Source: UBA4246 sp045113695
GTDB taxonomy: Bacteria; Bacillota; Clostridia; Christensenellales; Aristaeellaceae
Assembly (NCBI GenBank): GCA_045113695.1
Contig: JBGUJG010000142.1
Span: forward strand, 3,721 to 67,720
Direction: 5' to 3'
Length of the DNA: 64,000 nt
Positions 33,423-42,079 of the stretch are shown here, in pieces. How positions within the stretch are numbered: position 1 is the first letter of the stretch; every line of letters starts with the position of its first letter. The position numbers and the translations under genes were made by a program. Below the pieces are notes generated by a model. It saw nothing but the letters and a program-made list of their open reading frames with translations, did not search any database and had not been told where the DNA came from.

Positions 33423-34070
33423 ATGAAATCCATCCTGCTGATCGGCCTGGGGCGCTTCGGCAGAACCGTGGCCGAAAAACTGAACGAACTGCATCACCAG
33501 GTCATGGCCGTTGATAAAAACGAGGAAAGGGTCAACGACATCCTGCCCATCGTGACGGACGCGCAGATCGGGGATACGACCCATGAGGCTTTCCTCAGAA
33601 GCCTCGGGGTCGAAAACTACGACGTCTGCTTTGTCACCATCGGCGAGGATTTTCAAAGCTCACTGGAGACCACAGCCCTGCTCAAGGAACTGGGCGCCAG
33701 GAAGGTGGTTTCCCGCGCTTCCCGGGAAGAGCACCGGAAGTTCTTGCTCCGGAACGGGGCGGATGAAGTGGTGTATCCGGAAGGGCAGCTGGCGGCGTGG
33801 ACGGCGATCCGGTACACCACGGACCACGTGCTGGACTATATCGCGCTGGACAGCGAATACGCCATCTATGACCTGTCGGTGCCCGGCGAGTGGGCCGGGA
33901 AGACGGTGGGCGCCCTGGACATCCGCAAAAAGTATCACCTGAACCTGCTGGCCGTGCGCGAAAACGGACAGGCCAGCACGGCGGTAACCAGCGATACGGC
34001 GCTTCAGGCGGGCCAGACCATTTTGGTTCTGGGCAGGTGGAAGGATATTCAGAAATGTTTCAGAATATAA
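33423..34070 (+). CDS. ktrA: KtrA-type potassium uptake regulatory subunit
   Basis: A 215-residue cytosolic RCK protein that forms the gating ring on KtrB. The nucleotide-binding Rossmann motif LIGLGRFGRTVAEKL starts at about residue 5 (GxGxxG, followed by an acidic MAVDKNEE), and a C-terminal TrkA-C/RCK-C domain begins at about residue 135. In Bacillus the RCK-C domain binds c-di-AMP. The ATG at 33423 has AGGAGG upstream. Confidence 0.93.
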   Translation: MKSILLIGLGRFGRTVAEKLNELHHQVMAVDKNEERVNDILPIVTDAQIGDTTHEAFLRSLGVENYDVCFVTIGEDFQSSLETTALLKELGARKVVSRASREEHRKFLLRNGADEVVYPEGQLAAWTAIRYTTDHVLDYIALDSEYAIYDLSVPGEWAGKTVGALDIRKKYHLNLLAVRENGQASTAVTSDTALQAGQTILVLGRWKDIQKCFRI

Positions 34071-34125
34071 TAAAGGTGATTGTCTGAAAGGAACTTCATG
34101 GCCGGGAAGGGGAGAATCGGGAATC

Positions 34126-36096
34126 ATGCGCAGTCAGTTCAGGAAAGAGACCGCTGACAGGCACATTCTGATCTGCCTGTCTTCTTCGACGTCCAACGCC
34201 AGGGTCATCCACGCGGCCGCGAAGATCGCCGCGGCCTTCCAGGGAACGCTGACTGCCCTGTTTGTGGAAACGCCGGCGTATTCCCTGATGTCGGACGACG
34301 ACAAGAAACGCCTGCGCAGCAACATGAACCTGGCGGAAAAGCTGGGCGCGAAGCTGGATACGGTGATCGGGGACGACGTGCCCTATCAGATCGCCGAATA
34401 CGCCAGGGTATCGGATATTTCCTGCGTGGTGATCGGCCAGACCAATACGGCGGGCGGCCTGCTGCGGCGGAAGAAGTCCCTGTCGGACCGGCTGGTGGCC
34501 TACGCGCCGGACCTGGACTATTTCATCATTCCCGATCACGGGACAAAAGCGTATGTGGCCCGGAAACCTTCCGGCTTCAACCGCAAGCGCCTGTTCCTGG
34601 ACTGCGCGGTTTTCCTTTGCTCGCTGGGCGTCTGCACGGCCATCGGCTTCCTGTTTTCCCACCTGGGCTTCACGGACGCCAACATCATCATGGTCTATCT
34701 GCTGGGCCTGCTGGCGGTATCCGTCGGCACCACCCACCGGGCTTACGGGATGGTCTGGGCGGTCATCAGCGTCCTGCTGTTTGACCTGCTGTTTACCACG
34801 CCGCGCTTTACGTTCTACGCCTACGGAACCGGCTACCCGGTGACATTCCTGACGATGCTGGCCGCCGCCTTCCTGATCAGCACGCTGGCGATCAGGCTCA
34901 AGCAGAACGCGGGCCAGGCGGCGAAATCAGCCCAGCGGATGAGCGTTGTGCTGGAAACGGACAGGCTGCTGGCCAGGGCAAAAACCAGGGAGGAAATCCT
35001 CACGGTGCTGGCAGACCAGCTGACCCGGCTGCTGAAAAGGAGTCTGGTCATCTATCCGGCCGAAAACGGGCTGTTGGGCGACCCTGTCTTTTATCCGGCG
35101 GCGGAGGATACCATGCCCTACCGGACCAATGAAGAAAAACAGGCCGTGGAATGGGCCTTTGCGCGGCATAAACGGTCCGGTGCGACGACAGACGTGTACC
35201 CGCAGGCGGATTATCTGTATTACAGCATGCGGGTACAGGAACACGCTTACGGGGTGGTCGGCGTAGCGGTGCACGGCTCTCCCCTGGACGCTTCCGAGCA
35301 GAGCGTGCTGGGCTCCGTGGTGGGCGAATGCTCCCTGGCCCTCGAAAACGCGAGGAATGCCAGGGAAAAGGAGGAAACCATGGTCCTGGCGGAGAATGAA
35401 CGGCTCCGGGCCAACCTGCTGCGGGCCGTGTCCCACGACCTGCGCTCCCCGCTGACTTCCATCATGGGCAATGCGGACAACCTGCTTTCCTGCGGGGAAA
35501 CCCTGGACCCGGAGACGCGCCGCCAGATCTACACGGACATTTACGGCGACGCCCAGTGGCTGACCGGTATGGTGGAAAACCTCCTGTCCGCCAGCCGGAT
35601 GAACGACGGCAGGCTGAGCCTGAACATGACCACCGAGCTGATGAGCGACATGGTGGCCGAGGCGGTCCGCCATATGGGCAGGCGTCTGGACGGATTCCGC
35701 CTGGACAGGAACGAGCCGGACCGCCTGCTGTTTGTGAAGGCGGATGCGCGGCTGATCGTTCAGGTCGTGATCAACCTGCTGGACAACGCCATCAAATACG
35801 CCCCGGCCGGGTCCGTCATCTCCATCGGCATTTCGGAAAAACAGGAGAACGTGGCTGTGCGTATCGCGGATGAGGGGCCGGGCATCCCGGACGATCAGAA
35901 ACCGCTGGTATTCGACCTGTTCTACACCAGCGGCAACCCTTCCGGGGACAGCCGCAGGGGCCTGGGCATCGGTCTGTCGCTGTGCCAGTCCATCCTGAGG
36001 GCGCACGGCGGCGCGATCACCGTATCGGACAACGTGCCCCATGGCGCGGCTTTTGAACTGACCCTGCCCAAAGACGAGGTGAACGTGAATGAGTAA
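34126..36096 (+). CDS. kdpD: Short KdpD-type sensor histidine kinase
   Basis: A 656-residue sensor kinase. Order: Usp-like domain (about 10-140), four clustered helices of the DUF4118 module (about 160-260), GAF-like region (about 285-410), HisKA with phospho-acceptor H437 (SHDLRSPLTSIMGN), and HATPase with NLLDNAIKYAP and DEGPGIP. Full-length KdpD (about 890 residues) starts with a Walker-containing KdpD domain; that domain is absent here. The gene overlaps kdpE by 8 nt. With ktrBA upstream and no kdpFABC, it probably senses K+ or turgor for Ktr. Confidence 0.9.
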   Translation: MRSQFRKETADRHILICLSSSTSNARVIHAAAKIAAAFQGTLTALFVETPAYSLMSDDDKKRLRSNMNLAEKLGAKLDTVIGDDVPYQIAEYARVSDISCVVIGQTNTAGGLLRRKKSLSDRLVAYAPDLDYFIIPDHGTKAYVARKPSGFNRKRLFLDCAVFLCSLGVCTAIGFLFSHLGFTDANIIMVYLLGLLAVSVGTTHRAYGMVWAVISVLLFDLLFTTPRFTFYAYGTGYPVTFLTMLAAAFLISTLAIRLKQNAGQAAKSAQRMSVVLETDRLLARAKTREEILTVLADQLTRLLKRSLVIYPAENGLLGDPVFYPAAEDTMPYRTNEEKQAVEWAFARHKRSGATTDVYPQADYLYYSMRVQEHAYGVVGVAVHGSPLDASEQSVLGSVVGECSLALENARNAREKEETMVLAENERLRANLLRAVSHDLRSPLTSIMGNADNLLSCGETLDPETRRQIYTDIYGDAQWLTGMVENLLSASRMNDGRLSLNMTTELMSDMVAEAVRHMGRRLDGFRLDRNEPDRLLFVKADARLIVQVVINLLDNAIKYAPAGSVISIGISEKQENVAVRIADEGPGIPDDQKPLVFDLFYTSGNPSGDSRRGLGIGLSLCQSILRAHGGAITVSDNVPHGAAFELTLPKDEVNVNE

Positions 36097-36790
36097 ACCG
36101 CTGATCCTGATCGTGGAAGACGACGCGCCGATCCGCAGCCTGATTTCGGTCACGCTGGAAGCGCATGGGTACCGGCACATCATTGCGCCGAACGCCGGTT
36201 CGGCCATTCTGCAGGTCTCCTCCCGCAACCCGGATATCATGCTGCTGGACCTGGGCCTGCCCGATCTGGACGGGGTGGAGGTCATCCGGAAGGTCCGCTC
36301 CTGGTCCAACCTGCCGATCATCGTGATCAGCGCCCGAGGCGACGACGCGGACAAGATCGAGGCCCTGGACGCCGGCGCGGACGATTATCTGACCAAGCCG
36401 TTTTCGGTGGACGAGCTGCTGGCCAGGCTCCGCGTGACGCTGCGCCGCCTGAATCAAGCGCAGGGCGACAGCCCGGACACGGCGGTGTTTTCCAACGGGG
36501 ACCTCAGGATCGATTATGCCGCCGGCTGCGCGTACATGGCCGGCGGGGAGCTGCACCTGACGCCCATCGAATACAGGCTGCTGTGCCTGCTGGCCCGGAA
36601 CTGCGGCAAGGTACTGACTCATAAATACATCACCCAGCAGGTTTGGGGGGCTGCCTGGGAAAACAACGTGGCTTCCCTGCGGGTGTTCATGGCCACCCTG
36701 AGAAAAAAGCTGGAAGCCCCGGCGGGAGAGACATCCTATATCCAGACCCACGTCGGCATCGGGTACCGCATGGTGAAGGTGAACGAATGA
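36089..36790 (+). CDS. kdpE: KdpE-type OmpR-family response regulator
   Basis: A 233-residue two-component regulator. Receiver domain (1-120) with acidic pocket E10/D11/D12, phospho-acceptor D54 (MLLDLGLPDLDG) and K103 (LTKPFS). C-terminal winged-helix DNA-binding domain (about 130-230) with EYRLLCLLARNCGKVLTHKY. Partner of the overlapping KdpD. A weak hairpin, TCCGCCG/CGGCGGA at 36834-36864, may terminate the operon. Confidence 0.93.
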   Translation: MSKPLILIVEDDAPIRSLISVTLEAHGYRHIIAPNAGSAILQVSSRNPDIMLLDLGLPDLDGVEVIRKVRSWSNLPIIVISARGDDADKIEALDAGADDYLTKPFSVDELLARLRVTLRRLNQAQGDSPDTAVFSNGDLRIDYAAGCAYMAGGELHLTPIEYRLLCLLARNCGKVLTHKYITQQVWGAAWENNVASLRVFMATLRKKLEAPAGETSYIQTHVGIGYRMVKVNE

Positions 36791-36925
36791 CGCGCCGCCC
36801 TGTTTTTCCGGCCTGAAGAAAAAAACAGACCAGTCCGCCGTCCGGCTTTTCCACGGGCGGCGGATCGTTCTGTCTTTGGCAGGCCGATCTTTTCCGTCTT
36901 TTCAGCATCTGACAGCCTCCCGCGT

Positions 36926-36954
36926 TTGACAGGACGGGCAAACGGGTTTACAAT
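36926..36954 (+). promoter_or_regulatory. Promoter of the NHLP-type export operon
   Basis: TTGACA (36926-36931) and TACAAT (36949-36954) with 17-nt spacing, about 65 nt before the first gene. Confidence 0.8.
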
Positions 36955-37023
36955 AAAAAACAGTATGATCACTGCGGTTACAGGACGGCAGCAGCCGTCC
37001 GGTCCGGCGCCGGAAAGGAACGG

Positions 37024-37479
37024 ATGTCCATGGATTCAAAACTGTTCAGGAAAGAGAGCCTGGAGAAAATTTCTTCTCCGGAAGCGCTTCATGATTATAT
37101 GCGCGTCACCAGCCCGAAGCCGTGGATGGTGCTGGTAGCGGTGCTGTTCCTTGCGGCCGGCTTCGCGCTTTACGCTTCGACGAGCGGTATGGAAGAGACT
37201 CTGCCGGTTCAGGTGGAAGTGTCGGTACTCGAGGAAGACGGGGACACCTGGTCGCTGGTGACAGCCGAGATGCCGGTCGAAAACAAGGCCCTCGTGCAGC
37301 CCGGCATGCTGGTGCGTTTTGCCGGCGTAAAAGGCAAGGTCCAGTCTGTCTACGAAACGGAAGACATCGTCGGCATGCTGATCAAGACGGATCAGGAGCC
37401 CGTCGGCCTGGCGAACGGGACCTACGACGGAGAGCTTGTTACGGAATCAATTTCGCCGCTGAAATTTTTGCTGAATTGA
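37024..37479 (+). CDS. Short NHLP-system membrane-fusion-like protein
   Basis: A 151-residue protein with one transmembrane helix (about 38-58). The N-terminus, LFRKESLEKISSPEALHDYM followed by RVTSPKPWMVL, is the recognisable start of NHLM/NHLP bacteriocin-system HlyD-type secretion proteins. Those proteins are usually much longer, with a coiled-coil hairpin and lipoyl halves; here only a small extracytoplasmic beta domain (about 62-140) remains. It is the first gene of the export operon. Start at 37024 (ATG-TCC); the ATG two codons later is also possible. Confidence 0.75.
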   Translation: MSMDSKLFRKESLEKISSPEALHDYMRVTSPKPWMVLVAVLFLAAGFALYASTSGMEETLPVQVEVSVLEEDGDTWSLVTAEMPVENKALVQPGMLVRFAGVKGKVQSVYETEDIVGMLIKTDQEPVGLANGTYDGELVTESISPLKFLLN

Positions 37480-37520
37480 TGGGGCCGCCGGCCCATATAC
37501 GATCAAGGACGGTTTTGCAG

Positions 37521-39710
37521 ATGCTCGGAAAGAATGAAAAAAAGCTGAAACAGCCAGTCCGCAAGGGCGTGGCGAAAGTGCCGGTGATCATGCAGATGGA
37601 AGCGCTGGAGTGCGGCGCCGCCTGTCTGGCGATGGTGCTGGCCTATTACCGCAAATGGATTCCCCTGGAACAGGTGCGCCTGGACTGCGGCGTCAGCCGG
37701 GACGGCTCCAACATGAAAAACGTGTTCCTGGCCGGCCAGCATTACGGGCTGGAAGTTCACGGCTACCGGATGGAAGTGGACGCAATCAGAGAGCAGGCAT
37801 CCTATCCCTGCATCATTCACTGGAACTTCAACCACTTTGTCGTGCTGAACGGCTTTCAGGGAAATCACGCCGTTCTCAACGACCCGGCCAGAGGTCTGGT
37901 GAAGATCAGCATGGAGGAGTTCGGCCAGTCCTTTACCGGCCTGTGCCTGACCTTTGCCCCGGGAGAAAACTTCGTTCCTTCCGGCAAGCGCAAGAGCACG
38001 CTGGCTTTTGCCAGGAAGCGCCTGAGGGGCGCCGGGCCGGCTGTGGCCTTTATCATTATGACCACGGTGATCGCGTCCCTGTTCAACATCATCAACCCCG
38101 TCATGACCCGGGTTTTCTATGACCGCCTGCTCACGGGCAAAGCGCCGGACTGGTTCTATCCTTTCATCATTGTGATGGCGGTCCTGGCCCTGTTTCAGAT
38201 TGTCGTGGAATGGGCCAAGACGATCTATTCGCTGAAAACAGACGGCAAAATGTCCATCGAAGGCAACGCCGAGTACATGTGGAAGGTGCTGCGGCTGCCG
38301 ATGGAGTTTTTCTCCCAGCGCATGACCGGGGACATCCTGCAGCGCCAGGGCACCAACGCGTCCATCGCGGGGACATTGGTCACAACCGTGGCGCCGCTGG
38401 CGATGAACACGGCCATGATGGTGTTTTATCTGGTGGTCATGCTGCGCTACAGCCCGCTGATGACGCTGATCGGCCTGACCTCCCTGACGATCAACCTGCT
38501 GGTGGCCAGGTACATGTCCGAAAAGCGGGTGAACCTGACCCGCGTGCAGATGCGGGACGAGGGCAAACTGGTTTCGGCGACCATGGCGGGCATCAGCCTG
38601 ACAGAGACCATCAAGGCTTCCGGGGCGGAGGCCGGTTTTTTCAGCCGGTGGAGCGGTTACCAGGCATCCGTCAACACCCAGCAGGTGAAATATACCACCC
38701 TGAACGCCCGCATCGGCCTGATCCCGCAGTTTATCAGCACGGTCAGCAGCTACACGGTGATGGTTCTGGGTGTTCGTCTGGCGATGGACGGCAACTTTAC
38801 CCTCGGTATGATCACCACTTTCCAGGGGCTGCTGACCGCCTTTATGGAACCTGCGATGACCCTGGTCGGCGCGGGCCAGACCATCCAGGAGATGCGGACG
38901 CAGATGGAGCGGGTGGAGGACGTCCTGGAGACGCCCGACGATCCGGTGCTCTGTCACGGTGCCGCCCGGCAGACGGAGACCTTTGCCAAGCTGAAGGGCG
39001 AGGTAGAGGTCAGCCATCTGACCTTCGGCTATTCGAGGCTCGGCAATCCCACCATTACCGACTTTTCGATGCACATCCGCCCGGGCTCCCGCGTAGCGAT
39101 CGTGGGCGGCAGCGGCAGCGGAAAATCCACCGTCAGCAAGCTGATCACGGGCCTGTATCAGCCCTGGGCAGGCGAAATCCTGTATGACGGAAACCCGATC
39201 GCGGACATTCCGCGCAGCGTGTTCACCGGCTCCGTGGCGATGGTGGACCAGGAAATCGTCCTGTTTGAGGACACCATTGCCAACAACATCCGCATGTGGG
39301 ACAATTCCATCGAGGATTTTGAGGTCGTGCTGGCGGCCCGGGACGCCCAGATTCACGACGACATCCTGCAGCGTCCTGGCGGCTACCAGGGCAAGCTGAT
39401 CGAAAACGGGAAGGACCTGTCCGGCGGCCAGCGGCAGCGGCTCGAAATCGCCCGGGTGCTGGCGCAGGACCCCTCCATCATCATCCTGGACGAAGCCACC
39501 AGCGCCCTGGACGCCAAGACGGAGTATGAGCTGGTCAAAGCCATCACGGACCGCGGCATCACCTGCATCGTGATCGCCCACCGCCTCTCCACCATCCGGG
39601 ACTGCGACGAAATCATCGTGCTGGACAAAGGCTGCATCGTCGAGCGCGGCACCCACGAGGAGCTCTATGCCAAAGGCGGGGCGTATGCGGAACTCGTTAC
39701 TTCTGAGTGA
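37521..39710 (+). CDS. NHLP-type peptidase/ABC exporter (C39 peptidase)
   Basis: A 729-residue ABC exporter with an N-terminal C39 peptidase that removes double-glycine leaders. Catalytic C31 lies in QMEALECGAACLAM; the histidine is in NHFVVLNG and the aspartate in LNDPARG. The membrane domain spans about 170-450. The ATPase domain has Walker A GGSGSGKST, signature LSGGQRQRLEIARVL and Walker B SIIILDEATSALD. This matches the NHLM peptidase/permease/ATPase. Likely substrates are the GG-leader peptides at 62279-62705. Its stop lies in a GAGTGAGGAGT repeat. Confidence 0.92.
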   Translation: MLGKNEKKLKQPVRKGVAKVPVIMQMEALECGAACLAMVLAYYRKWIPLEQVRLDCGVSRDGSNMKNVFLAGQHYGLEVHGYRMEVDAIREQASYPCIIHWNFNHFVVLNGFQGNHAVLNDPARGLVKISMEEFGQSFTGLCLTFAPGENFVPSGKRKSTLAFARKRLRGAGPAVAFIIMTTVIASLFNIINPVMTRVFYDRLLTGKAPDWFYPFIIVMAVLALFQIVVEWAKTIYSLKTDGKMSIEGNAEYMWKVLRLPMEFFSQRMTGDILQRQGTNASIAGTLVTTVAPLAMNTAMMVFYLVVMLRYSPLMTLIGLTSLTINLLVARYMSEKRVNLTRVQMRDEGKLVSATMAGISLTETIKASGAEAGFFSRWSGYQASVNTQQVKYTTLNARIGLIPQFISTVSSYTVMVLGVRLAMDGNFTLGMITTFQGLLTAFMEPAMTLVGAGQTIQEMRTQMERVEDVLETPDDPVLCHGAARQTETFAKLKGEVEVSHLTFGYSRLGNPTITDFSMHIRPGSRVAIVGGSGSGKSTVSKLITGLYQPWAGEILYDGNPIADIPRSVFTGSVAMVDQEIVLFEDTIANNIRMWDNSIEDFEVVLAARDAQIHDDILQRPGGYQGKLIENGKDLSGGQRQRLEIARVLAQDPSIIILDEATSALDAKTEYELVKAITDRGITCIVIAHRLSTIRDCDEIIVLDKGCIVERGTHEELYAKGGAYAELVTSE

Positions 39711-39793
39711 GGAGTTAGGAATCAGGAGTGAGGAGTTGAAATTGGTTTGATCAGCTTACGATAAACTCCTCACTCCTCACTGTTCACTCCTCG
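39705..39793. repeat. GAGTGAGGAGT inverted repeat cluster
   Basis: Direct copies of GAGTGAGGAGTT (39705 and 39726) face inverted copies (AACTCCTCACTCCTCACT from about 39763, then CACTCCTC). The first unit includes the stop codon of the exporter gene. The 16-nt GAGTGAGGAGTTAGGA is repeated exactly at 42881-42896. Confidence 0.75.
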
Positions 39794-39822
39794 CTGTTTT
39801 CGACCGAAGGGAGAAAAAATAG

Positions 39823-42012
39823 TTGGGTTGGTTTGATGAACAGATCAAACAGCGCATGGAAAGCGATCAGAACGTGCTGGAGGATTCCTTTTTCCGCCTG
39901 GCCAGCGTCGTGCTGGACAAATGGGAGACGGAACGCCTCGAGGACGAGCGCATCATTGCCAAGGAAGCGCTGGATGACATCCTGAAATACTATCATGAAA
40001 AGCCCGTTGAAATCCCGGATGATATCACGGATATCGCGGGGCAGATGCAATATGCCCTCCGGCCTGCCGGGCTGATGACCCGCGAGGTGGAACTGGAAGG
40101 CAGCTGGCCGAACGACGCCTACGGCCCGATGCTGGGGTATCTGAAAGACAGCGGCGTGGCCGTGGCCCTGCTGCCCGGCGCCGTCTACGGGTATTATTAC
40201 ACGGATCCGGCCACCGGGCACAAAAAGCGGGTGACCCGGAAAAACGCGCATCTTTTCTCGCGGGACGCTCTGTGCTTTTACCGGCCGCTGCCGCTGAAAA
40301 AGCTGGGGATCCCCGACCTGCTGATTTACATGAAGAACTGCATCAACAGCGGGGACGTGATCCTGATCGTCCTGGCCTCGCTGGCACTGACGCTGGTGGG
40401 TTTTATCGAGCCGACTGTCTACAATATTATCACCGGGCCGATCCTCAAGCAGCGGCGGATCATGATGCTCAACGGGACAGCGGCCTTCCTAGTTTCATCC
40501 GCGTTTGCCACCCAGATGCTGAGCATGGTGCGTTCCCTGCTGATGGAGCGGATCAATACCAAAACCTCCCAGGCGGTGGAGGCATCGGTCATGATGCGCA
40601 TCCTCTCCCTGCCGGTCAGCTTTTTCCGGAAGTTCTCTTCCGGCGAACTGTCCCAGCGCGCCACGTCCGTGAGTACCCTGTGCGGCATGCTGATCAACAG
40701 CGTGCTGTCGGTCGGTCTGAGCAGCCTGATGTCCCTGCTGTACATCACGCAGATTTTCCGTTTCGCCCCCGTCCTGGTCTGGCCGTCGATCCTGATCATC
40801 CTGACCACCGTGCTGATGAGCCTGGCCGTTTCCTTCGTGCAGATCGGCATCACGCGCAAAAAGATGGATCTGAGCGCCAAGGAAGCCGGCATGAGCTACG
40901 CTACCCTGAACGGCATCCAGAAAATCCGCCTTTCCGGCTCCGAAAAGCGGGTGTTTGCCCGCTGGGCCCGTCTGTATGCCAAGGGCGCGAAGCTGGAGTA
41001 CAATCCCCCGATGTTCCTGAAAATGAGCAAGGTGATCACCCTGGCGATCTCCCTGGTGGGCAATGTGGCGCTCTACTATCTGGCCATCAGCTCCGCCGTG
41101 GGGGACAGCCAGTACATCGCCTTCAGCGCCGCGTACGGGCGGGTGATGTCCGCCTTTTCCGCCCTTGCGGGGATCGCCATCTCGGTCGCTTCCGTCCGCC
41201 CCGTGCTGGAGATGGCGGAACCCATCCTCAAGGCAGAGCCGGAGGTCGCCAAGGAAAAGGAGCCGGTTTCCCACCTGAGCGGCAATATCGAGGTCAGCCA
41301 CGTTACCTTCCGCTATGAAGAAAACCTGCCCTACGTCCTGAAGGACCTGTCCCTGAAGATCAGGGCCGGGGAATATGTAGCCATCGTCGGGCGGACGGGC
41401 TGCGGCAAATCAACCCTGGTGCGCCTGCTGCTGGGGTTTGAAAAGCCGGAAAAGGGCACGGTCTTTTACGACCGGTATGACCTGAACTCCGTCGACCCGC
41501 GGTCCGTCCGCAAGCAGATCGGCGTCGTGATCCAGAACGGCCAGCTCTTCCAGGGAGATATTTTTTCAAACATCACCATCTCCGCCCCGATGCTGACGAT
41601 GGACGAAGCCTGGGAAGCGGCGGAGACTGCCGGCATCGCCGACGATATCCGCGACATGCCGATGGGCATGCACACGATCATTTCCGAAGGCCAGGGCGGG
41701 ATTTCCGGCGGGCAGAAGCAGCGGCTGATGATCGCCCGCGCCATCGCCCCCAGGCCGAAGATCCTGATCTTCGACGAGGCTACCAGCGCCCTGGACAACA
41801 AGACGCAGAAACAGGTCGCCGATGCCCTGGACCAGCTGAACTGCACCCGCATCGTGATCGCCCACCGCCTGTCCACCATCCGCAACTGCGACCGCATCCT
41901 GGTGATGGACCAGGGCGCGATCATCGAGGAAGGCAATTACGAAGAGCTGATTGAGAAAAACGGCGTCTTCGCCGACCTGGTCGCCAGGCAGCGGCTGGAA
42001 GAACAATCATAA
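39823..42012 (+). CDS. NHLP-type ABC exporter, second subunit
   Basis: A 729-residue ABC transporter of the NHLM ABC2 type. Instead of a C39 domain, it has an N-terminal domain of about 170 residues (MGWFDEQIKQRM onward) without cysteine-protease motifs. Then come six helices (about 180-450) and an ATPase with Walker A GRTGCGKST, signature ISGGQKQRLMIARAI and Walker B ILIFDEATSALD. It likely forms a heterodimer with the C39 exporter. The start is TTG at 39823, 9 nt after AAGGGAG; no better ATG fits. A strong terminator follows. Confidence 0.9.
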   Translation: MGWFDEQIKQRMESDQNVLEDSFFRLASVVLDKWETERLEDERIIAKEALDDILKYYHEKPVEIPDDITDIAGQMQYALRPAGLMTREVELEGSWPNDAYGPMLGYLKDSGVAVALLPGAVYGYYYTDPATGHKKRVTRKNAHLFSRDALCFYRPLPLKKLGIPDLLIYMKNCINSGDVILIVLASLALTLVGFIEPTVYNIITGPILKQRRIMMLNGTAAFLVSSAFATQMLSMVRSLLMERINTKTSQAVEASVMMRILSLPVSFFRKFSSGELSQRATSVSTLCGMLINSVLSVGLSSLMSLLYITQIFRFAPVLVWPSILIILTTVLMSLAVSFVQIGITRKKMDLSAKEAGMSYATLNGIQKIRLSGSEKRVFARWARLYAKGAKLEYNPPMFLKMSKVITLAISLVGNVALYYLAISSAVGDSQYIAFSAAYGRVMSAFSALAGIAISVASVRPVLEMAEPILKAEPEVAKEKEPVSHLSGNIEVSHVTFRYEENLPYVLKDLSLKIRAGEYVAIVGRTGCGKSTLVRLLLGFEKPEKGTVFYDRYDLNSVDPRSVRKQIGVVIQNGQLFQGDIFSNITISAPMLTMDEAWEAAETAGIADDIRDMPMGMHTIISEGQGGISGGQKQRLMIARAIAPRPKILIFDEATSALDNKTQKQVADALDQLNCTRIVIAHRLSTIRNCDRILVMDQGAIIEEGNYEELIEKNGVFADLVARQRLEEQS

Positions 42013-42021
42013 TCAATACAG

Positions 42022-42069
42022 AAAGCGCCTGCTCCCGGAAACCCTTCGGGGTTCGGAAGCAGGCGCTTT
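42022..42069. terminator. Strong bidirectional terminator
   Basis: AAAGCGCCTGCT (42022-42033) pairs with AGCAGGCGCTTT (42058-42069), with an inner AACCC-TTC-GGGTT tetraloop-like hairpin. It lies between the convergent exporter and nucleoside phosphorylase genes. Confidence 0.9.
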
Positions 42070-42079
42070 ATTCCTGATG

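Noticed and set aside
32074..36790. A complete kdp operon
   Set aside because: No kdpFABC genes are present; only short KdpD and KdpE, beside ktrBA.
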